NCBI GenBank assembly: GCA_916700875.1
Contig: CAKAKS010000066.1
Span: 9,579,743-9,643,742 of the forward strand
Direction: 5' to 3'
From: Sebastes aleutianus
Lineage: Eukaryota > Chordata > Actinopteri > Perciformes > Sebastidae
DNA: 64,000 bases
Shown: positions 12,401-27,400 of the stretch, piece after piece
How positions within the stretch are numbered: position 1 is the stretch's first letter
Layout of the letters: each line of letters begins with the position of its first letter
The notes under the pieces: model-generated
Database searches by the model: none
The model's input: the letters and a program-made list of their open reading frames with translations, nothing else
What the model was told of the DNA's origin: nothing
Translations under genes and position numbers: made by a program

Positions 12401-15400
12401 TTCAGAACAGCAAAGGAAGCAGAGACACAAATGTTGACAATTTTACCTGAAGAACAACTGTAGAAAATCGTCAAATGGAAACACGATTTTAACCACATCA
12501 GTTTTTCTCCACTCTGTGATTTTATTTCAAACCCACACAGCAGTCCAATGGGAGTTGTGACAAGCTGACTCATCCACAGCTACAGACCGTTTAGCGCCTG
12601 TACCTTTGGTTTGCCGGGTTCTCTGGAATAGGCCGTGAGGAGCTCCTTGAACACCCCTTTGTTCTTGGCCTGGATGGTCTCCTCTTGGTAGATGTGGTCC
12701 ATCTCAGACTGCCGACAACCAAACACCAGGAACATGGGGCACGGCTCGATTCCTAAAAAAGGTGACCGGCAGAGTTACTTTGTTGCTCTGAAGGGTGTTG
12801 CAGAAATGATAAGTCTGCTGTGTATTATCTAAATCTCTGATAGGGATTTGATCTGAATTCCATTATTACTCAGAAGTGTATATGATCGCATTTTAAGAGT
12901 AAATTCATCAGCAGTCCTGGATATTCTTATAATCAGACATCAAATTGAAGATTCTGTCTGCAGGTTCATGTGCAGCAGTGAAAATCCACTGCAAAGCCTC
13001 TCTATAAGGTAGTAATAAATACATCTGAGAAATAAAACCTACCGTTGTGTTCAAGGTCATATAGTCTCTGTTGCCAGAAGCTTCTGAATGGGGCGATACC
13101 TGTTCCTGGACCCACCAGGATACAAGGTGCTTGGTTGTCTTTGGGAAGTTGGAATGATGGTGCACTAAAGTAATGCAATAGACAAAAAAATAAATGAAGT
13201 AACATACCCTAAAAGTGACCACAAAGCTTATGAAATTCACTTATAGGAATAATTTGCCATTTTGGGGGATACTCTTATTCAGTTTCTTGCCACGAGTTAG
13301 ATGAGAATGTATAATAATGCTCTTGTGTTCGTACGCTAAATATAAAGCTACAGTCATCATTTGGCTTACTAAGCTTAGCACAAAGACCTGAACCAGCTAC
13401 CCCGGCTCTGTCCAACCAGGTGGCAACCTCTGGGTCTGAGAAGTGAAGCCAATGCGGAAGTGCCTTAAACTTGCATTCTTTCTAATAGCCAGCAGGGGGC
13501 GACTCCTCTGGTTGCAAAAAGAAGTCTGATTGTATAGAAGTCTATGAGAAAATGAGCCTACTTCTCACTTGATTTATTACCTCAGTAAACATTGTAAACA
13601 TGAGTTTATGGTATCAATCGCTAGTTTCAAGTCTTCCTCAATACAGCATGATGTTCATTTAGTAAATTATAGTCCCATTTAGAGTCAAATAGACCATAAA
13701 GCAGGGTATGCTTTCCAGTCTTTGTGCAAAGCTAAGTTACCCAGCTGCTGGTGGTAGCTCCATATTTAGCATGCAGACATGAGAGTGGTATCGATCTTTA
13801 GCAAGAAAGCAGATAAGCTCATCTCCCCAAGATGTCAAACTTTTCTTGCATCAATACTGGTTCATGACATTCTACAAAAGTTCCTTGGAAAAAAACAAAA
13901 CATTGTGATATTTACCCTCGGACAAAACACGGCACCATCTCCCCCTTCTCTATCCTGTTGAGCCACGATGAACACACTCCATGGTGGACAGGTCCCTTTC
14001 CATCTGAAAGGCATGATTATTACCAAGCAGGCACTTTACCTTTTTCTCTTCACCTCCCACTCCCTTTAAGTGCACAAACAGGAGAAGAGTGGCCCTAACA
14101 CGTTTTCCAAGGCTGGGACCGTCTCCCTCTTTTTCTCTCTCTCTAAAGTGAAATTACAGTAATTCAACCGTTGCCTTTACAATCATAGTAATATGTCTTC
14201 ACAAGTACACATTACACGTGCGATGGGGAAAATAGTAGCGTTAGCATCTGGTAATGTTTGCTGACTACTTGACAGGCTGAGTGTATAGATGCTAATTGCA
14301 AACACTTCAATTGAAACCTGAATAGCTAATGCGTTTTATATACTGTCAGACAGACTGGTATAGCTGCAGTGTTTTCTCTCGTTTGTGTCCATATCTCTAA
14401 ATAGAATCTGTTTGCAGATATATAATCTTCCTTGAGGTGTTTCTAAATCTACATTTCTTGTAATTACAGTCGTGGTCTGGTTGCCCTGTGAAGCAGACTG
14501 GCTTTCCAAGATAACTTTGGATCAATTTTCTTTGAGCCATCGGAGGTTTTCTCAGAGAGGCTGAGTCATTTGACTTTTCGAGTCTTTGCAGCAACCTTGA
14601 AAGGAGCCACAGCACAGTGCCTTTTATCCACGGCATAAACTGCACCGAAGTGAAAAATATATATACAGGACATGCACTCATTGGTACTTTTTGGGAAATA
14701 ACTCACTGCTGAATACAGTTTACTAGAAACCGCAGGGTACGCTTGAGTTTATTTTGTGTTTATACTGAAATGTCAAGATTGTGGCCATACAAAATGCCAG
14801 AAAAAAAAGAGACTAATTTCAGACCCTCGAAAGTCTAATGGGAGCATTAAAGTTCGTCCTCGCTGTCAGCAGTAAAATACCAAAGCACCTGCAGCTGCAC
14901 CCACACAGCCTTAAAATCCTTGGAGAGACATTAGTTAATGCTCAGAGAGCGCTGAAATGAGTAGCAGGTCCTTACCTCTGGCACGGTAAGAGACCACAGC
15001 GACGGTGAGGTGGATCTCTCCTGGGTGCAGGTCTGGAGAGGAGCTGATGGAGTAGTAGCGCGGCTGCAGCAGGGGCAGCTGGGTGAGCAGCAGAGTGGAG
15101 GGCATCTGGATGGAGGGGAACTCCTCCAGCACCTCCACCAGTGTGGGACTGTTGTACCACTTCCACTCCTCGTACTCCTGCAAGCCCTGGGACGTCATAG
15201 AGAAAGGCATGGTGGGTTAAAGTAGGGATGTCACGAAACCAAAAATTTAGTAGGCGATACCAGTACCAGGGAAATTCCGTGATTCTCAATACTAATTTTA
15301 TACCACGGTAAAAACGCTTTGCATACTGTTTTTTGTTACGAAGTTAAACAAATCAAAATTCCCTCTGTATTATCTACTTTATATTGCTGTGAAAACATCT

Positions 15401-18400
15401 CCTTCAAACAACTGGATTTATTCAAGGTTCTCTGCAAAATCTACATTTTACATGATTACATTTGAACACATCATAGCATTAGAATTAACCTTTGCCGGGT
15501 CATTGTTGTGAAATAAACCCCGCTCTGCGTCGGGTTCCACCCGCATTGCCCTGTCGGGGTTTATTTCACAACAATGACCCGCTAGCTGTACATTATCCCG
15601 TTTACTTGCTTAAGAAATCAATAATTTGACACAAAAATGGTCCGCCAGAGTCTGCCATCAGAACTGCGTCCATAGCAACGGTCTTTTATACATAGCAACG
15701 GTCTGCTATAAAGAAATAACAGACCGTAGAACACTGTGATTGACCAATCAGAATCGAGTATTCAACAAAGCCGTGTTATAATCATTTTTTACTGAATAGA
15801 GCCTGAACGCATCATGATGTAAATCATCTCCCATGTTGAAACATTAACTATCTCTCCTCCTGCCGATTTCAACACAGATTTGTTGTTTGCTATGTAGCAT
15901 TATCAGGGAAAAAATAGAGTGCCTCCCCTGGACACGTTGATGGTGAGTTTACTGCGTCCCAAACACATTTTCTATCGTCCCCGGGACAACAGGACGCCAT
16001 TAGTCGAGCCCTGACGCTAACTGGGGTGATTCAGAATTTCCTGAATTTAGGCATTGACGTGGTACCGAAGTATCGGTTCTCATGACATCCCTTGTTAACA
16101 GTACATGGGGATATTTATTAGATTTAATTTCTGTCTTGGTAAGCTGTTGAATTGTTGTCCTAATTAAGACACCAAAGTAACTGCCATGATAACAGAAATA
16201 AAAATACAGGACAGTTTCCTCTTTTAGATCTGCAAACATTTCTGACTCGAGAGCAGGAGGCAGCCACAAGCAGAGCTAGTCTCCATTCACTGCCCAACTG
16301 TTTTTGTGTGTCATCACTGACATTTGGATGTGATGAATTTAGAGCACTGCCACCAGGCTAAAAAACTTTGATATGTTCCCAACTTGTCCTTTGTTCTCAA
16401 GCTGCTAATGAGCGACACAGTGCCCATGAAGAAGCCTGGTGTTGTTCCATGCTGAGCCCGAAGCACCGTTTGAAGCGCTGTATGTACAATTAACGAAATT
16501 TAACAGCAAAAGCACTTTTGCTCCTGGGTGTTTCAACCTTGATACACAGATGGGGTTGTGGGGCTTTTCAGGGACTGATAGAGTTCATTTATTAGAGACA
16601 CTGTTAATGAATCTATATTTTTTTAAGCAATTCCTTCTTCATGCTTTAAACTATGATAAAACAAACATGACAGCTTGACTGTTCTCTAATGCTTGTCATG
16701 AGAAAAAAGATGATTAAAAAAGTCTGAGAGACCCTGCTTTAGTACTAAAATGAGCGTGAAATTTAGGGCATATAAAAATAAATCTGATCTGCAGTGCTGA
16801 TTCTACTGTTTCTTTTTCTGAAGCCTTCCATCTTTTCCTCTCGCTTTTGTGACAATGATTCGATGTATGAGCATATGAGTCACTGCTTGGCCTCAGCCAG
16901 CCTTTTCCACACATTGACAAAAATGGAGAGTGAATTGTGGGAGGCACTGCAAGGGGGAATGGCTCTGGGTTAGAGCGATCAACGGCTTTAATTTGGCGCC
17001 AGCTCACTCCTGCTGTACATATTTCAGTCGGTGCAAAGTGCATCAAATCGGCTTTCAGACACAAAAAAACATCTCCCATATTCTCAAGGCAAACATGTTG
17101 AATGTGTTGGACATTGTTTTGCCTTAAAAACATGGCGACTTTTTATAGAACTGTGCTTCGGAAAGTGTTCTAATAAAAAGTGAAAAAAATATCTGCATAC
17201 ATTTGGCAAAAAAAAACAAGAGTGTATTTTTGGACATAGCCTACGCACATATATACATCACAAATCCCTTATGCGTCTAGTCACGAAGCAAGCTAAGCAC
17301 TCAGTGCAGCAGCAGCTCAATAATTCCAAAGGTCAGTGTTATTGGTAACGCCGAAGACTGAGTGAATTTACCTTACTGAGGACCTCTAGTTTCTTTTTCT
17401 GTTTGTCATTGGTTGCCAGAGCAGCAAACTGCTGCAGCAGCACAGGGCTCGGTGGGGTGGTGATGTCCAGGAAGTACTGGAAGGCCTGGTAGATGGTGCA
17501 TGGTGGGACACGAGTCTCTTGTGTCCAGTTACTGATTACACCTGCAGAAAGGAAGAAGGTTAAAGCTGCATTAAGTTATATTTTACATTAACGGTGGATC
17601 AAATGTGTAATATGAAAGGAAACGCTCGTGGTAATAAAACCACAGATAGTCATCAACTCTGCTGAGCGTTTTAGTTTCTTTTTTCTTTTATTTATTTATT
17701 TATTTTCCAGCCTGCAAACTCTTATCTACCCCATTCCCAGGTGCAGCAGACAGCCGTTTACAGTGAAAAAGCACTAATAAACACACAGTTCGCAACTTGC
17801 CCAGCACCAAACAATGCTATATACACACTGTATGATTTGTTTCTATCACATATCATTATGGTCAGTATGTTATATTGTGTGTTCAAGAATTCCTTACCTA
17901 TTAATACACCAATTTTAGATGCTTCATATGATGAATTATAATCGCTGATAAACAAATAACAATGTCCTGATATTTGCTTATTAAAGTGTATTTTACAAAC
18001 CATTTATTGAGACCTTATAAATGCTGCTTATAAATACTAAACTTAGGGTTAAAATAAAGAGTTACTCTTAAAGGTGCAGTGTGTAGGATTTGGCGGCATC
18101 TAGTGGCGAGGTTGCAGATTGCAACTAACTGAAACTTCTCCCGTGTGCCAAGCGTGTAGGAGTACTACAGTGGCCGACGCGAAAACGTGAATGGTCCGCT
18201 CTAGAGCCAGTGTTTGGTTTGTCCGTTCTGGGATACTGTAGAAACATGACGGCCGGCTCTGGGAAGAGGACCCGGTCCGTATGTAGATATAAACGGCTCA
18301 TTCTAAGGTAACAAAAACACATATTATATTATTACATTATATTCCAATTTCTGCCTATAGATCCCTCTAAATGCTACACACTGTTCCTTTAAAACAATTT

Positions 18401-21400
18401 CAGTTTTGTCAAGTTCTGAAGACTGGGGACACAAATTATCCGTGCAGATGATCTATTTTAGTTTGATAGGAGAGAGCATTTTACAGAGGAAGAGAGGACG
18501 TTTAATAAGCCATCATCGAGAATGTTTTTATGTGTCAAAGTAAAGTTTGATTGAGCTCACATAAGAAACACCTTGCTTCACAGTCACAGTGAAAATCACA
18601 CTTATGTCACCCAGTGTCACCACAGCTGTCTACCAATATGCATGTTGCTTGCAGTATTCATAAAGTAGCGTGACGTTGCTAAGAGCATCACCCACCTAGG
18701 GCAGTGTTCCTCTCCTCCAGGAACTCCACTTTCACGATTTGATTGACAGGTGGAGCATCCTCCAGTTTATCCATGAGAGCTGTCACCAGGTCCTCGTGGT
18801 TGCCAGGGAAGATGCCCAGATGGTCGCCGGGATGGTAGCTCAGCTTGTCGTGGTCGTTTTTGTGGAGCCGGACAAATATGGTGGATCGACTGCAAAAGAG
18901 ATCAGAGATTTAGGGAACAACGCTGCACCATTTTCAGTTTGTAGCATTTAGTTCACACATCACAGGAAACTGAATGAAGGCGTTGGACACCAGAAAGAGT
19001 GAAGTAGATTAATTAAACATCATTTCACAAGTTTACCAACACAGATAAATATGTGACTTATTATTTTCATGAATTAGCACATACTTACTTGGATTTGGAA
19101 GTTTGCAAGTTTTCAGACTCTAGTATCTTTGCTCCAAAGACCTTCTTCTTGTGGACACTGTGCAATGCTGTTGGCAGACAGAATTTGTTTTACATCACAT
19201 ACATTTACTTTATTTAAGGGCTGATCTAAAATAATGTGTTTATCTATAGATATGATCTGCTTTTATGAAAGGAGCAGTTCAATATTTTAGATTTTGGTTA
19301 TTTGATTTCTATTATTTTGTCTACCTCATCTAACTATAAAGCGATGAATCTCTGTTTTCCAGTGTGTCCTTCGCATATCTCGAAAACTGCTCATCTGATA
19401 TACTTCACATTTGGCGTGTGTATTGCTCAGGGCCCTAGGTAGTGCTGTCAAATGTGGTGCTATTTGGCCAGATGGTGGCGCTATAACAATGAACTTTACA
19501 TTTTGGCCTATAACTTTTTAACCATAATTCTCAGAAACTTTTTTCTCCTGAACGCTTTGTGCTATTGTGACCACATTTGGTGGACATGTGAAGATATGAT
19601 GTCTGAGTGACCACGACAGATTTGGTGCCATTCGGCCAATAGGTGGCGCTGTAGCAGCATCATCTAACTACAAAGGAATGAATCTCTGTCTGTGTATGTA
19701 TATATGATAATCCTTCGCATATCTAGAGAACCGTTCATCCAATCAACTTCACACTTGGCGGATACAAGCAGCCATACGGCAGTTCTTGACGATGAAAGCA
19801 GCACTTCAGGGGCCGAGTAATCGGCCCGTTACAGATGGGCACACGCTCCAAACGGGCACTGCACTAGTGTATATCAATGAGGTTAGGCTAAATAACAGAA
19901 ACACCTCTCTGCATAATGTAATACACTTCAGCACCACAAACTGCCTCTTCCAAAATGACCAAATGTCAGCTCCGGGTGATATAATGGTTGAGTCACTGCT
20001 CTTGATCAATAACATTACCAGCCCTCTGCAGATACATTATGGTCTTTTTTTGCGCTGCAGCACTTATTACTAGCACTTATTTTCCCCTTTAAGATCAAGA
20101 CGTCATCCACTGTTCATCACTCATCCGCAACAGGATTATTATTTACCTTCTGTGAGGGCCGGGGCCTCTGCCGTGTACGTCAGGCGGAACTTGCTCTTCT
20201 TCCAGCTGCGGTCGTTGCTGATCAAGGTGTCGTTGGCCTTCTCGATGTTCACATCATCGCCAACACAGAACACGTCACAGGCAGCCTTGATGTGTAACAA
20301 CATGAGCATTATTTAAAGTGTCCCTTCACACAGGAATAACAAAGGATTTGGAAAATTATCTCTTGCACTCTAAATAGGACTGATTCCAGATGGCCAAACG
20401 CCTTTAAAATGCTACCTTGACTGTTGGGGTTGTTTTAAAAAAGACGAGAGGGCTTTCTGATTTAATTTATGTTGTTGTGGTGGCACAGAAAACAGAGGAC
20501 CATAGACCAAGTAACATGCTAGTCTCTATGAACAGATTCCGCATTCATATGTAGGCAACAGGACAAGATTTTGATATGGAAGCACTCTTGTTTCCGTTTG
20601 TAGTCCGAGCAGTATTGACCAATCACATTCAAGCAGGCTTTGGTTGAATGCAGATTAACAGTCCGTGTGGAGAGCAAAGTGGAACGCATTAACCGAAATG
20701 CAATCTCAGAACCCACCGACTATCGTCCAACGATAATTTAGCTTTTTATTGGCTTAATATTAGCTTGTAAACTGGCTACTTGTGACACAATCAGGTCGTA
20801 CACATCGTCTCTCAACTCCAGTCTCACATCTCAAGTTGCTTAATGGACTGAAAACAATGAGAAGTGCACGGAGAAGATCTGATGGGAAGGCGTATAAATA
20901 ACACATTTTAAGGACATTCCGCGTGTCTTGATAACGCGTTTTAGGCTTTTCGCGTCATTTAATGCAACGCCACAAAAAAACATCATGGTTGGACTTAAAA
21001 TAAGCATGTAAACTAAGTAAAATACGTACATAAACAACATAACATATGTATTGACGTCAAACATCAAAATAACTCAGCAACACTTTGGGAAATCTGTCTG
21101 GTATATAATTTTAAAATGCCCCCAGAGGCCTATCCGTCCTTAGACCAATGGGCTCCGAGATTGCCAACATGCCAATCATGAATTAAAGTCAAAAACGGTC
21201 TGCGTGGCGTGCCCACTCCAAGAACACACCGTTTAGATCAACAAAATGAAGCAAACCAAGCCCAAAGGGCTTTAGCCCACGAAACAGACCTTAAAAACCT
21301 TCTTGGCCCAGGTTCTGAATGACTCCTCCTGGCCGCACAGCTCATCTCCTTCCCCCATGCGGAGGATGCGCTCCCCCCCCAGCTCTTCAAACAGCGTGTC

Positions 21401-24400
21401 CACAGCGTGGGCAAAGGCGCAGAAGTGTGGGTAGGCCCTGGAGCCAAGGCCAAACACTGAGAACCTAAACACACACACACGCGCGAAGAAAGAGACACAG
21501 CGTGAGAGGCAGGTAGTGTTAAAAAAGGAAAACACAAACGGACATTCACAAAGCACCGCCACCGAGTCCCAGTTAGAAGCTTGCCCCTTCTGCCCTCTAA
21601 ATTAAAAAGCACCAAAACAGCGGACGTATTCACTGTGAAGCACTAAACTCACTTCAGTTTTGAGTTTGACAGTTTTTGTGGTTTCTTCTTCTTTAACAGG
21701 TCGGCAGACTGTTCACTGCAATAAGATTTGTCATCCCAAAAGAGTTTTACAAACAAAGGAGTCAACTTTCATACAGCGTAGGTCCTGGGTGAGGATTAAA
21801 ATTCAGTTTATGAAATAACATTTGGAGAGATCCTGTAGTTGAGCATGATATCAGCATGTTATTAAAGTACCAACAGTTAGAACTTTTGCATTTAAGATTG
21901 AAACAATCTCAGTTATGTATTTTTTCTATTGCAATGCCAAAAATGTAACGACATGCAAGACACAGAAATACGATTTTTTTTATGTAAGTATTGATTTTGT
22001 GATTTGGTTACTGAGCTTAATTGAAAAGTGAATGTTTTTTAGGCATTAAAGGTGCTAAATTTGATATCCAGAGCATTAATGTAGCATCAGTCAACTATTT
22101 TCTATGGGAGTAATGTCTACCTGAGCAGAGAATGAAGCTCTGTCAGCACTTTTCGCTGTTGTTTGCAGTGTTAGCGCTGTAAGCACCGTTAGCTGCGATG
22201 TTAAGAACCGTTGAGAGGCAACAGCAATGCTCCCAATCCCATATTTAGCACCTTTAAGGGAATGTATAACCATTATTTCAGCATGATTTCAAAGACTATA
22301 TTGAGTCTACATTGAAATTATAGACAATATAATTTCAATGTGAAGCAGGTTCTAGCTACATGGTGATTTCTACTGACATGCCCATTTGTTATGTTGATGT
22401 CCAGCGATACTTTAACCTGCAAATCACCACAGTATTGCTTACTTTGTAGGATAGCATTCGTTAGATAAATGTAATCACAGAGTCTTATTTTGTGTCTCTT
22501 ATATGGTTTGGTTTTCGTTACCTGACATTGGCGAGAGGTCCGGTGCTCTCAAAGTTAACCTTGGGTTCAGGCTCGTCGCTGGAGGACTTGCGAGTGTCAG
22601 AGTAGGAGGACACGCTGTTGAAACGGATCTTGTAGCTCCTGGACGGGAGGCGAAAGGCAGAGAGATGAGACGCACGGAAGTATAACTCAAAGGAAAAAGA
22701 TGGAAACTGACGTGCACGAATACAGACACAGGCAGCTTGAGGGTCCTAAACTCACTTTCTATCTTCTGTGTTGGATGTCGGGTGGCGCATCTCCATTAAG
22801 GCGGCTCCAAATTTCTACGAGTAGCCAAAGAAGGGCTTTTAAGTAATCTGTTCTGTGCTTAATTAACTGGATTTGTTGTTGTTATATAAAATACATACCT
22901 CTCCGTTTTCAGGTGGATCACCATTGCCGAATGTGCTGGTCACCGCTAAAACCAGCGTCTCGTGCTCCAGGTCCACCACATCGTAGTCATCCATTGACAT
23001 GACCTGCAGATATCACAATAAAAGAGCATCACGTGGAGGGAAGCTTAGCCTCCACTTACATGGTCTTAATCTCGCTCAAGTCTGCTAGACACACACTCCA
23101 CGCGACAGATGACCTGAGCGTGTAAATTAAGACTGCTGAACACACAGCCGTTGGCAGAGGAGGAGGTTGTAATGACCACTCTGTCCTCGCCTCTAACGAG
23201 ATGATAATATGCTGCTGCCACACATGACGAATACCACTCAGCATGAATGCGTTTGTCTGCCACAGGACTCACTTGTATTTCACACACACACACAGACACA
23301 CACACAACCAAAGGCATGAAGAGGAAACAGGCTTTAGCCCCATGACAACGCAGATTTGCCCCAGGCGCTCGCATCTGGCCTGCGATCCATCTCCAGACAC
23401 CCACTCTCAGTGACACACACATCCACACACTTGCATGCACGAATCTCTTCTTGTATGATTGATCACACAGGAGAAAACAGGAAGGGAAAATAAGATATGA
23501 CCTCGAGGAAGAGCACGCAGTGTATGATTGAGAGCAGCATGTTTAGCATTTTTTTCCTCTTATTCTAAACAGATTTGCACAGCCAGGGGTGCTTCAGGAT
23601 CTTGTCTTAAACTACCGCACTGCTCAACGCTTCGGTGGTTAAATCTTGCCTCCAACCCGCGGCACTTTACTGCATGAGAGAAGAAGAAGGAAATGTGACA
23701 AAAGACACTTTCTTCTTCTACCCCTCTCGTTGTCTGTACTCAGCTGGCATCTGCTTGGCTTCGTCAGCCACAGAGCGAGAAGGGAGGGTGGGCGCGGCGG
23801 GTATAGGAACGATGTCTTTGAATTCCTCATTTTTCAATTAGACGTCTGCACAATGACACCTAAGCTCATGTCCAACTTTTGGATAAGATGATGCAAGGTA
23901 GGGGCAAGCGTACCTTTGCGTCAAAAGCGTGCTGGAAGATTTCACACAGAGTTTTGGCATAATCTTGCGATTTGCCCGTCTCTGTGGCAAACAGTATGGT
24001 GGCTTTCACCCTCTTGGCCATGGCCTGGCCCATGAGCTTGGCTGAAAACTTCACAGCCCTGTAGAGGCGAAGAGAGAGGGACAGTGAGAATGAGATGCAC
24101 AGAAAAACACAGGACAATTGAAGACAATTGATTACTATAATTGCAACCTTTAATCCTCTGCCACGACCAGAGGACTCCCTCATGTCGATAAGTCTGAGAA
24201 AACATTCGTTCTTGAGGGGTTGAGCGTGGTACAGACATTATGTCAAGGTAGGGGATGGATGACAATTGATTACCTGGCTTGTCATATCCTCGAGGCAATT
24301 ATATTAATAGCAGAACACGAGCATGCACGAGTGCATGCATACACAGACGGAACACTGACAAAGCTTTGATTACTCCCTGAGGGGTTGATTGAATGAATTT

Positions 24401-27400
24401 CACCGCTGAGTACACCAGCTTCCTTCCCATGTGTCTAACTTTTGTCATGAACGTGATTACTTGTTTGGCCTTAAATTATCATACACACATCCTACGGTGA
24501 ATTATCTTTGACATTTAGGGCTGCAATTTAACCTTGACTGTATACATGCAGGAAGAAGAAAAACAAATGTAACAAAACCATGCATTGCATTCTTCTAATA
24601 TCTTCTACAATCTGTGTGGCTGCACACTCACTTGGCAAGCTTCTTGAATCCGATGGCTCTTCTCTTCGTGGGCGTCCCATTGACTCCTTTCCACACGTGG
24701 AAGTTCCAGGGATCAGCCTTTTGCATATGGGACAAGAAATTAAAGTTCAGAGATCGTCTCCGTTAAGTTTAAAATCCATTCCAAGATACTGAGACATCAT
24801 CTGTGATATTCAGTGTATTCTAGGAGTGACTTGATATAAAGAAACTTCACAATTAGCTGTACTGTACACATTTTCTTTTAATGTGCCTGCTGTACTTGTA
24901 CTTGTAATGACTTCCAACTTTAATTTACCTTAACGACTTCCTTAATATAGTTCGGCAGCCAGCTAGGTTGTAAACATAAGTGCACGTCTATAATTGAGGT
25001 TAAGCCCTCTGCCAAAAACAACATTCTGTGAATTGCGTTACAGTCCATTGCAGCTAATGTAAGTGTTATTATCTCTGCCTGCTTTATGGTGAATTAAACC
25101 TGAGGGTAAAAGTGAAGCTATAACGCACTATAAACACTTAATGTTTTCTTTAGACCTCCCTCTCACCTGGTACTCAAAGGAAGGGGTGAGGCGGTAGTTG
25201 AGCATTTCTTGGTGGAAAACCGGTGTGATGCTTCCTGACATGGGAGGAACGATCCACACCCAGTCTCCGGGACAGCCACCCCGCACCCGGTACTCATTCT
25301 CCATGTGCTTCATGAAGGACTCTGAGGCTGAGTGATGGTCTACTATGGTCACTTTGCATGTCTGAAAATAGAGGACACAAACAATTAACTAATTTATGTA
25401 TCTATGGAATCTAAGTTACAAACTTATGCAAACTTATTAGAACTTATTGCAAAGTATAATTTAAACAAAAGACCCTATGTGCATAGTTAAGCTCAGGAAC
25501 ATTACCATTAGCCCTACAGACCGGCACGTTTAATGCCACTTCAGAGGACAGACTTTTTAATTTTATTGTCCTGTCTACGAGGACATAAGGGGATGTACTT
25601 TTTAATGAAATGGCCTCCATTTATGTTGATTTCATTTGGCTGGATGACTATAAAAAAAACTTGAGTTGTGCTCCAGGAAGGGAAACTTTTTTGTAGCAGA
25701 TTTTATCTGCTAAGTTTAGGAGAGAAGGCAGAATATTTTGTCCAAGACCAAGCTGTAAAATAACCGTTAATTTTGTAATTGAATGAACGGTAATGAAATG
25801 TTTGACCACTGCAACTGTATTTTTAGTGTCTTGTAAACCCACGAGGGTTGGGCACTTTGTGTGCATGACACGAAAATAAAGAAATCAATCAATGTATTTT
25901 CTCTGATGTTTACATCATTAAAGTTGCAAAATGCATTTTTCTAGATCATAGTTGGGCTCATTTCAGAACCAAATATAGAGATATATTTTTCAATCAATTA
26001 TATTTAAAGTGAATATTTTAAGCCTGCTTACATTGGATGCAACTCAAGAGTGACTAACATAAGTAGCTAATTGCACTAGAGACAAACATATTTAGCCATA
26101 TTTTGGCAGAAATATGAGTGTTTTGGATTATATAAATGGATAAAGGAGTAGTATGTTCTGCCACAGAAGTGATCCGAAGGTGTTTGCATGAATGTATTGA
26201 TTTTGACTGGATCACTTTTAAGCACTTAATCCAAGGTGACTACAGCTGCCATCCTCAGAGGTAACAAGCTACAACCTTTTCAGAGCCAGCTGACATTTAA
26301 AAGATCTGTTTTTAGTGAAGTATTCCTTTTCAAATAAGGACACATGAAGGTTTACCTACCTGGAAGCTGTAGAGAACAGCGATGTTGATCTCTACCAGTG
26401 CCTGGTCTTTCCAAAGGGAGGAAGTCTTCCTGGTGTCTAAGCACATCTTGTTAGCAACGTCCTACATAATATAGAAGGCAAGGCAAGGCAAGGCAAGTTT
26501 ATTTATATAGCACATTTTATACACAAAGGCAATTCAAAGTGCTTTACATATATAAAAGCAAGATAAAAGAGCACAAAGTGCATAAGATAAAAACGAATAA
26601 AAGAATATAAAAGTATAAGTTAAGACAATAGAAAGACATGACAGTTCTGATATGAGAGTCACTGAGCTGGTTAGTAACTCACAAAGTGAATCAAGTCTGA
26701 CATTCAAGTATGTTTCATGTGTCCAACAGGTTGCTCATTGTTCATTTTTTTTAAATAATCATTTTCAACATGTTTTTCCACATCTGTGACATCTGTGTAT
26801 CACTAAAGTGATGACACCTTCAGTCTTTTAACTCGCTGAATTAGATTTTTTTGTGCCTCAGTGGCAATTAAGTTAAGGGCCAGGAATATGTTTTCTTCTT
26901 ATTCACCAAATAATTCATGCAAATCTTGTTACTGCAACAAAACCCAAAGAACAATGCACAAGAAAATAATCCTCTTCATCAACAACTGCCAGGACAGTTT
27001 TCATACTTCACTTGTAAGACAAATCTACCTGGAGTTCTCCTCACAACTGGACCAGTCTGGTATTAACTTTACGATGGGAAACGCTCTCTTTTACTTGTCT
27101 AGGACTTGACTAGGATACAAATATAGTAGACAGTCTGATTGCCCTAATTATATGCCATATTACATATCTTTTTTTTCTTTGGATGGTAATTGGTAAATGG
27201 ACTTGCATTTATATAATGCCTTTCTACTCTTCCGACCACTCAAAGTGCTTTAAAAATGTACTGCTACAGCATAAAAAACATACAAACATGCAGCACACTG
27301 TATGATTGCCTACATAAATGAACAGATAAATAAATAAATATTTTGGCATAATATTAAAATTCACAATGTATAATTTATGTTAAGGGTGTTTGTGACAAAG

